Source: Sporomusa malonica
GTDB lineage: Bacteria; Bacillota; Negativicutes; Sporomusales; Sporomusaceae
Length of the DNA: 64,000 bases
Direction of reading: 5' to 3'
NCBI RefSeq assembly: GCF_900176355.1
Contig: NZ_FWXI01000010.1
Coordinates: 1 to 64,000, forward strand
Position numbers and translations under genes: made by a program. This document shows, piece by piece, positions 60,713-64,000 of the stretch (position 1 is the stretch's first letter; each line of letters starts with the position of its first letter). The notes below the pieces were generated by a model that had not been told where the DNA came from, ran no database searches, and worked only from the letters and a program-made list of their open reading frames with translations.

Positions 60713-62064
60713 ACATCTGTCAACTGCTCTAGATTACGGCATTCAAATAGTTGTCTGCAATACGGTTGGTATTCTTTCATCAGGCAGTCGCCCTCAAGCC
60801 AGTCACTTTCCGGCAGTGGGTTAAGCCAATAAACCGCTTGTGCCCGTTCTGTAATCTTTGCCAATTCTTCGCTGCCACCTGGATGCCAGTTATTGCGGCC
60901 GTCACCTAGAATAATCACTTTAGTGCGAGCCGTTATCGCGGGGAGTTCATGTCTGGCAATCTGCTCAAACACTAAATCGTAGCGGGATAAGCCTACTCGC
61001 CGGTTAAAGCGGTCTCTTAGATGTCTGGCCTGGAAAAAAGCGTTCACGTCCTGATTTTTAAACCAGTCAGTCACCTCGACAGCTTCATCAACAAAGACAA
61101 AAGAGCGGATATTGGCGTAACGCCTGTGCGCCGCCTGCACTAATTGCAGCATAAACCGGCTAAATCGCTCTACCGAGTTGGAGACATCACAGAACAACCA
61201 TAAGTCAACTTTACTTTTCACCTTGTCCCTATATTTTAGTCGCAAAGGACAACCACCGGTACGCACAACTTCCTGAAAAGTGCGGCGGATATCAACTTTG
61301 CCGCGTTTAGCATGACGCAAACGGATACCTGGCCGTTCGGCTAGCTTTTTCGCCAATTTGGTAATCTCTTGTTCGACGGCTGTTATTTCAGCTGCTGTCA
61401 AACAATCGAACTCGCGACGGCGGATATTAGCAAACTCAACCAGTTTAATTATATGCTGCCGGCCAAACTGCCTTACGGCTTTTCGTTCAAGCTCCCGGCG
61501 AATAAGTGCCTCTAATTGGGCAAAGATTTTTTGCCACTTTTGAAATGCGCTCTCTTTCATCTGTTCTGTAACATAACGACGCTCAACCTTGTTCACAGCC
61601 TCAAACCATCTTAACCCTACCTGAACTTGGCGCAGTTTATTTGATATTTCTTCAGGCTGAGCATTATCAAGCGGCATTTCAGCGGTAACTTGTCTTGCCA
61701 ATTCTTCCAGTACAGCAGCCGGCTGGTTGTCAATCATTTCTAGTAAGCCGTCGGCATCTCCTCCGGCACCAGCTGAACTGCGTCCACTACCATCAGCAGT
61801 CGCGCCTTTGATTGTAAGTGCCTCTTGCTTTGGCTTGACTTGTTCTACCGGGGGCGTAAGGTCAAAGTATAAATCAAACAACGCAGTAAACACCGGACGC
61901 TCCCACATGCTCTTAACCAGTGTTGTCTCAAGCACACCACGTAATAGTACTGGGTCAAACTCGGTAAGTTCGGCGGCCTTCAGGGCATCAGCTGCTTCCA
62001 TTGTCGTTACCGATAGACCGGCTTCGCGCAGCAAGCGAACAAAATCAACAAGCATTTGTTTCAT
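60694..62064 (-). CDS. VWA-domain protein, CoxE-like
   Basis: A 456-aa protein: helical first half, then a von Willebrand A domain (about 270-440) with the MIDAS-type start DLWLFCDVSNSVERFSRFML (DVSNS) and later ILGDGRNN. It is the usual partner of MoxR ATPases, and its start overlaps the MoxR gene stop by four bases (ATGA). Such pairs help insert metal or assemble enzymes; the target is unknown. Confidence 0.88.
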   Translation of the reverse strand: MKQMLVDFVRLLREAGLSVTTMEAADALKAAELTEFDPVLLRGVLETTLVKSMWERPVFTALFDLYFDLTPPVEQVKPKQEALTIKGATADGSGRSSAGAGGDADGLLEMIDNQPAAVLEELARQVTAEMPLDNAQPEEISNKLRQVQVGLRWFEAVNKVERRYVTEQMKESAFQKWQKIFAQLEALIRRELERKAVRQFGRQHIIKLVEFANIRRREFDCLTAAEITAVEQEITKLAKKLAERPGIRLRHAKRGKVDIRRTFQEVVRTGGCPLRLKYRDKVKSKVDLWLFCDVSNSVERFSRFMLQLVQAAHRRYANIRSFVFVDEAVEVTDWFKNQDVNAFFQARHLRDRFNRRVGLSRYDLVFEQIARHELPAITARTKVIILGDGRNNWHPGGSEELAKITERAQAVYWLNPLPESDWLEGDCLMKEYQPYCRQLFECRNLEQLTDVANRIL

Positions 62065-62942
62065 GGTTTTATTAAGTAGGGCAACTTATCGGCAATAAGA
62101 TCGCGGTCTTTGGTATATTTGAGCAAAGCAGTTAGCGTAGCGCGCGCTGCATCAGCCGTCAGTTCGCCCCCTAATATATTCATCGACTGCACCCAATCAA
62201 TACTTTCAGTGACGCTGGGTGGCTTTTTAAGTGGCTGTTTGCGAATATTTTGGATAAATTCGACAAGTTGGCTGGCGAATTTACGGTCAACGTCCGGCAC
62301 ATTGATTTCAACAATGGCCAGCTCCCGTTCAAAATCCGGATAATCAATATGAAAGTGCAGGCACCGACGGCGCAGGGCATCACCTAGTTCCCGAGTACTA
62401 TTAGAGGTCAGTACAACATGCGGCCGGGTAGCAGCCTTTATCGTGCCAAGCTCAGGAATAGTTACCTGCCAGTCTGATAACGCTTCTAAGAGAAAACTTT
62501 CGAACTCCTGATCGCTCTTGTCAATTTCGTCGATGAGCAGAACTACCGGTTCAGTGCTGGTAAGCGCCGTTAAGAGCGGGCGTTTTAACAAAAATTCCTG
62601 GTCAAAGATTTGCTGTCTCCCATTTTCCCATCCACGCTCAGCCAAGGCTTCGATTTGGATATAGAGCAGTTGTTTCTGATAGTTCCATTCATACAAGGCT
62701 TTACTTTCATCAAGCCCTTCATAGCATTGCAGCCGAATCAGCTGGCAACCGCGCAAGCGAGACCACGCTTTGGCCAATTCAGTTTTACCAACACCGGCTG
62801 GGCCTTCCAATAACAGCGGCTTTTCCAGGTTTTCCGCTAAATACAGGGCTGCAGCCAGATTATCATCAGCTAGATAGCCAATGGCGGCTAACCCTGCCTT
62901 CAACTCATTAATTGCTTCGTTCACTGTTACCAACTCCGTCAC
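62061..62942 (-). CDS. MoxR-type AAA+ ATPase
   Basis: A 293-aa AAA+ protein: Walker A GPAGVGKTELAK, Walker B VVLLIDEIDKSD, sensor 1 VVLTSNSTRELG and sensor 2 region near the ALRRRCLHFHIDYP segment. With the VWA partner it forms a chaperone pair. The start follows the SemiSWEET gene, whose 3' end overlaps it. Confidence 0.9.
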   Translation of the reverse strand: MTELVTVNEAINELKAGLAAIGYLADDNLAAALYLAENLEKPLLLEGPAGVGKTELAKAWSRLRGCQLIRLQCYEGLDESKALYEWNYQKQLLYIQIEALAERGWENGRQQIFDQEFLLKRPLLTALTSTEPVVLLIDEIDKSDQEFESFLLEALSDWQVTIPELGTIKAATRPHVVLTSNSTRELGDALRRRCLHFHIDYPDFERELAIVEINVPDVDRKFASQLVEFIQNIRKQPLKKPPSVTESIDWVQSMNILGGELTADAARATLTALLKYTKDRDLIADKLPYLIKP

Positions 62943-63216
62943 TTTGATTACTTACCGATTGATCATCTTTACTGCCGAAAAATTTTATCCATGTCAATAT
63001 AGACATGCAGCCCAAAGTTACAACATTTGCAAGAAATACTGGTATGCTGCTGATATAATAGCCGTATATCATCCAGAAAAAAACACCAGTTGTCATCATG
63101 ACAATCCACGCAGTTGAAAAATCGCCTGCCGATTTACTTTTGATTGTTTTTAATACTTGTGGAAAAAAGGATACGGTCGTAAGAATTCCGGCCAGACTGC
63201 CGATAAATTCAATCAT
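62908..63216 (-). CDS. SemiSWEET/PQ-loop sugar transporter
   Basis: A 102-aa, three-span protein with the PQ motif TVSFFPQVLKTIKSKSAGDF and W in GVFFWMIYGY. As a dimer it passes sugars by facilitated diffusion. The ATG at 63216 follows AAGGAG at seven bases. Its C-terminus overlaps moxR by 35 bases, an unusually long overlap; the last 20 residues are polar and variable. Confidence 0.88.
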   Translation of the reverse strand: MIEFIGSLAGILTTVSFFPQVLKTIKSKSAGDFSTAWIVMMTTGVFFWMIYGYYISSIPVFLANVVTLGCMSILTWIKFFGSKDDQSVSNQSDGVGNSERSN

Positions 63217-64000
63217 TAGGATACTCCTTCCCATCCTTGAGCACTTTTACAATGTTTCTAACACAGGCTATGTCTTTTAACGGATTACCTTTGAGTACCA
63301 GCAAATCTGCTCGTTTATTTGTTTCAACTGTCCCTACTTCATCCCCCAGCCCTATTGCTTGAGCCGACAAACGGGTAGCCGACTGCAGTGCAGCAGATGG
63401 CGGCAGGCCGCACTCGACCAATAAACAGATTTCCCGCCACATATCACCATGCATTACCCCCAGAGCCCCGGCATCAGTACCGGCAACAATGTTGGCTCCA
63501 GCCTGAAATGCCCTAAGTACCATGGATTGGTGACGTAAATACACAGACTCAATGTTATCTTCTGGGAGTGTCTTAGCCTGGTGGGTCCGGCCATAATCCA
63601 GCATCCGTTCAAAGGGAACTAATGTTGGTATCCAATATACCCCGCTCTCAGTTATTAAATCCGTGGTATCCTCGTCAATGAGCGCACCATGTTCCAGGGT
63701 GGTTACACCCACCGCTAATGCCTGACGAACACCATCTATGCCGTTGGCGTGCACAGCAACCGGCTTTTTTAACCGTTGCGCCTCATTTACAACAGCTTGG
63801 GCCTCAGCCAATGACAGTTCGACAAAACCGGCATCCTGGCGAACAAAATTTACACAGCCTGTCATCATAAATTTTATACAGTCCGCATTGCCTTTGGCCT
63901 GTTCGCGTACTGCTTTAATCATCTCGTCTGGCCCATCAGCTTCCCGTCCGCCAGCATAATGAAAATGACCGCCGGTAATTGAAATGGCTTGCCGGGAAGT
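63209..64000 (-). CDS. amidohydrolase, 5' part outside the window
   Basis: Visible are 263 C-terminal residues of a metal-dependent amidohydrolase (imidazolonepropionase/prolidase type): ISITGGHFHYAGGREADG, CIKFMMTGC with the carbamate-like Lys, AVHANG metal His, TLEHGALID metal His, and GTDAGALG with the catalytic Asp. The frame stays open to the window end, so the start is missing. It overlaps the SemiSWEET start by eight bases. Confidence 0.9.
   Translation of the reverse strand, partial: TSRQAISITGGHFHYAGGREADGPDEMIKAVREQAKGNADCIKFMMTGCVNFVRQDAGFVELSLAEAQAVVNEAQRLKKPVAVHANGIDGVRQALAVGVTTLEHGALIDEDTTDLITESGVYWIPTLVPFERMLDYGRTHQAKTLPEDNIESVYLRHQSMVLRAFQAGANIVAGTDAGALGVMHGDMWREICLLVECGLPPSAALQSATRLSAQAIGLGDEVGTVETNKRADLLVLKGNPLKDIACVRNIVKVLKDGKEYPND

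Noticed and set aside
1..64000. CRISPR arrays, rRNA and intact tRNA genes
   Set aside because: No regularly spaced direct repeats of 24-40 bases and no complete tRNA or rRNA signature were seen by reading both strands.

Overview
The window looks like a chromosome segment of an anaerobic, endospore-forming, two-membrane Firmicute of the Negativicutes, Sporomusa/Pelosinus type. Spore genes (sigK, the yyaC-type spore protein), Firmicute RNA switches (leucine T-box, c-di-AMP ydaO-type and yybP-ykoY elements) and diderm features (a CsgG-like secreted protein, a beta-barrel outer-membrane protein ending in Phe) occur together. The energy genes ([NiFe] uptake hydrogenase, group 4 membrane hydrogenase, FAD/Fe-S 2-hydroxyacid dehydrogenase) fit a hydrogen-metabolising anaerobe. 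The assignment is an inference from gene content.

Layout. 1-6.3 kb: AT-rich accessory DNA with small phage-like genes, truncated genes, two GNAT acetyltransferases and remnants. 6.4-10.6 kb: a TVP38-type membrane protein, a YjbQ fragment, a CsgG-like protein, a WG-repeat protein and an IS66 relic. 10.7-13.1 kb: sigK, yyaC and an HD hydrolase. 13.2-16.3 kb: a zinc-type ABC importer with its Fur-family regulator. 16.4-21.2 kb: an ABC exporter, an NlpC/P60 hydrolase under a c-di-AMP riboswitch, a glycosyltransferase and aroH. 21.2-25.8 kb: a probable structured RNA, then the hyaABCD uptake hydrogenase. 26-28.2 kb: the radical SAM pair nirJ1/nirJ2. 28.5-31.6 kb: trxA and leuS with a T-box. 32-40.7 kb: a cysteine-desulfurase-like enzyme, a SNF2 helicase, a phosphoesterase, a CsoR/CstR-type regulator, ccdA/resA, lgt and ridA. 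40.8-49.6 kb: one minus-strand run, hyfB-C-E-F-G-I followed without a gap by sdaAB-sdaAA. 49.8-54.5 kb: a LuxR-type response regulator, glcD, a glcF-like protein, and a convergent histidine kinase with a sugar-diacid-type sensor domain. 54.5-64 kb: two TerC proteins, an amino-acid permease, a YdjM-like hydrolase, a NapH-like ferredoxin, an outer-membrane protein, a VWA/MoxR pair, a SemiSWEET and a cut-off amidohydrolase.

How the genes work together. hyaABCD would feed electrons from hydrogen into the membrane through cytochrome b. The Hyf-like complex would couple ferredoxin and H+/H2 chemistry to ion pumping. The glcD/glcF pair would oxidise a 2-hydroxyacid such as lactate or glycolate and is probably controlled by the two-component system around it.

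The least ordinary signals are non-coding. They are a pseudoknotted RNA-like element at 21223-21373 preceded by ATGA (orphan HEARO/IscB omega-RNA-like), an interspersed stem-loop repeat with five copies and a compensatory base change, a second inverted-repeat family, a 16-bp inverted repeat that buries a ribosome site, and terminator-like hairpins that overlap the 3' ends of genes.
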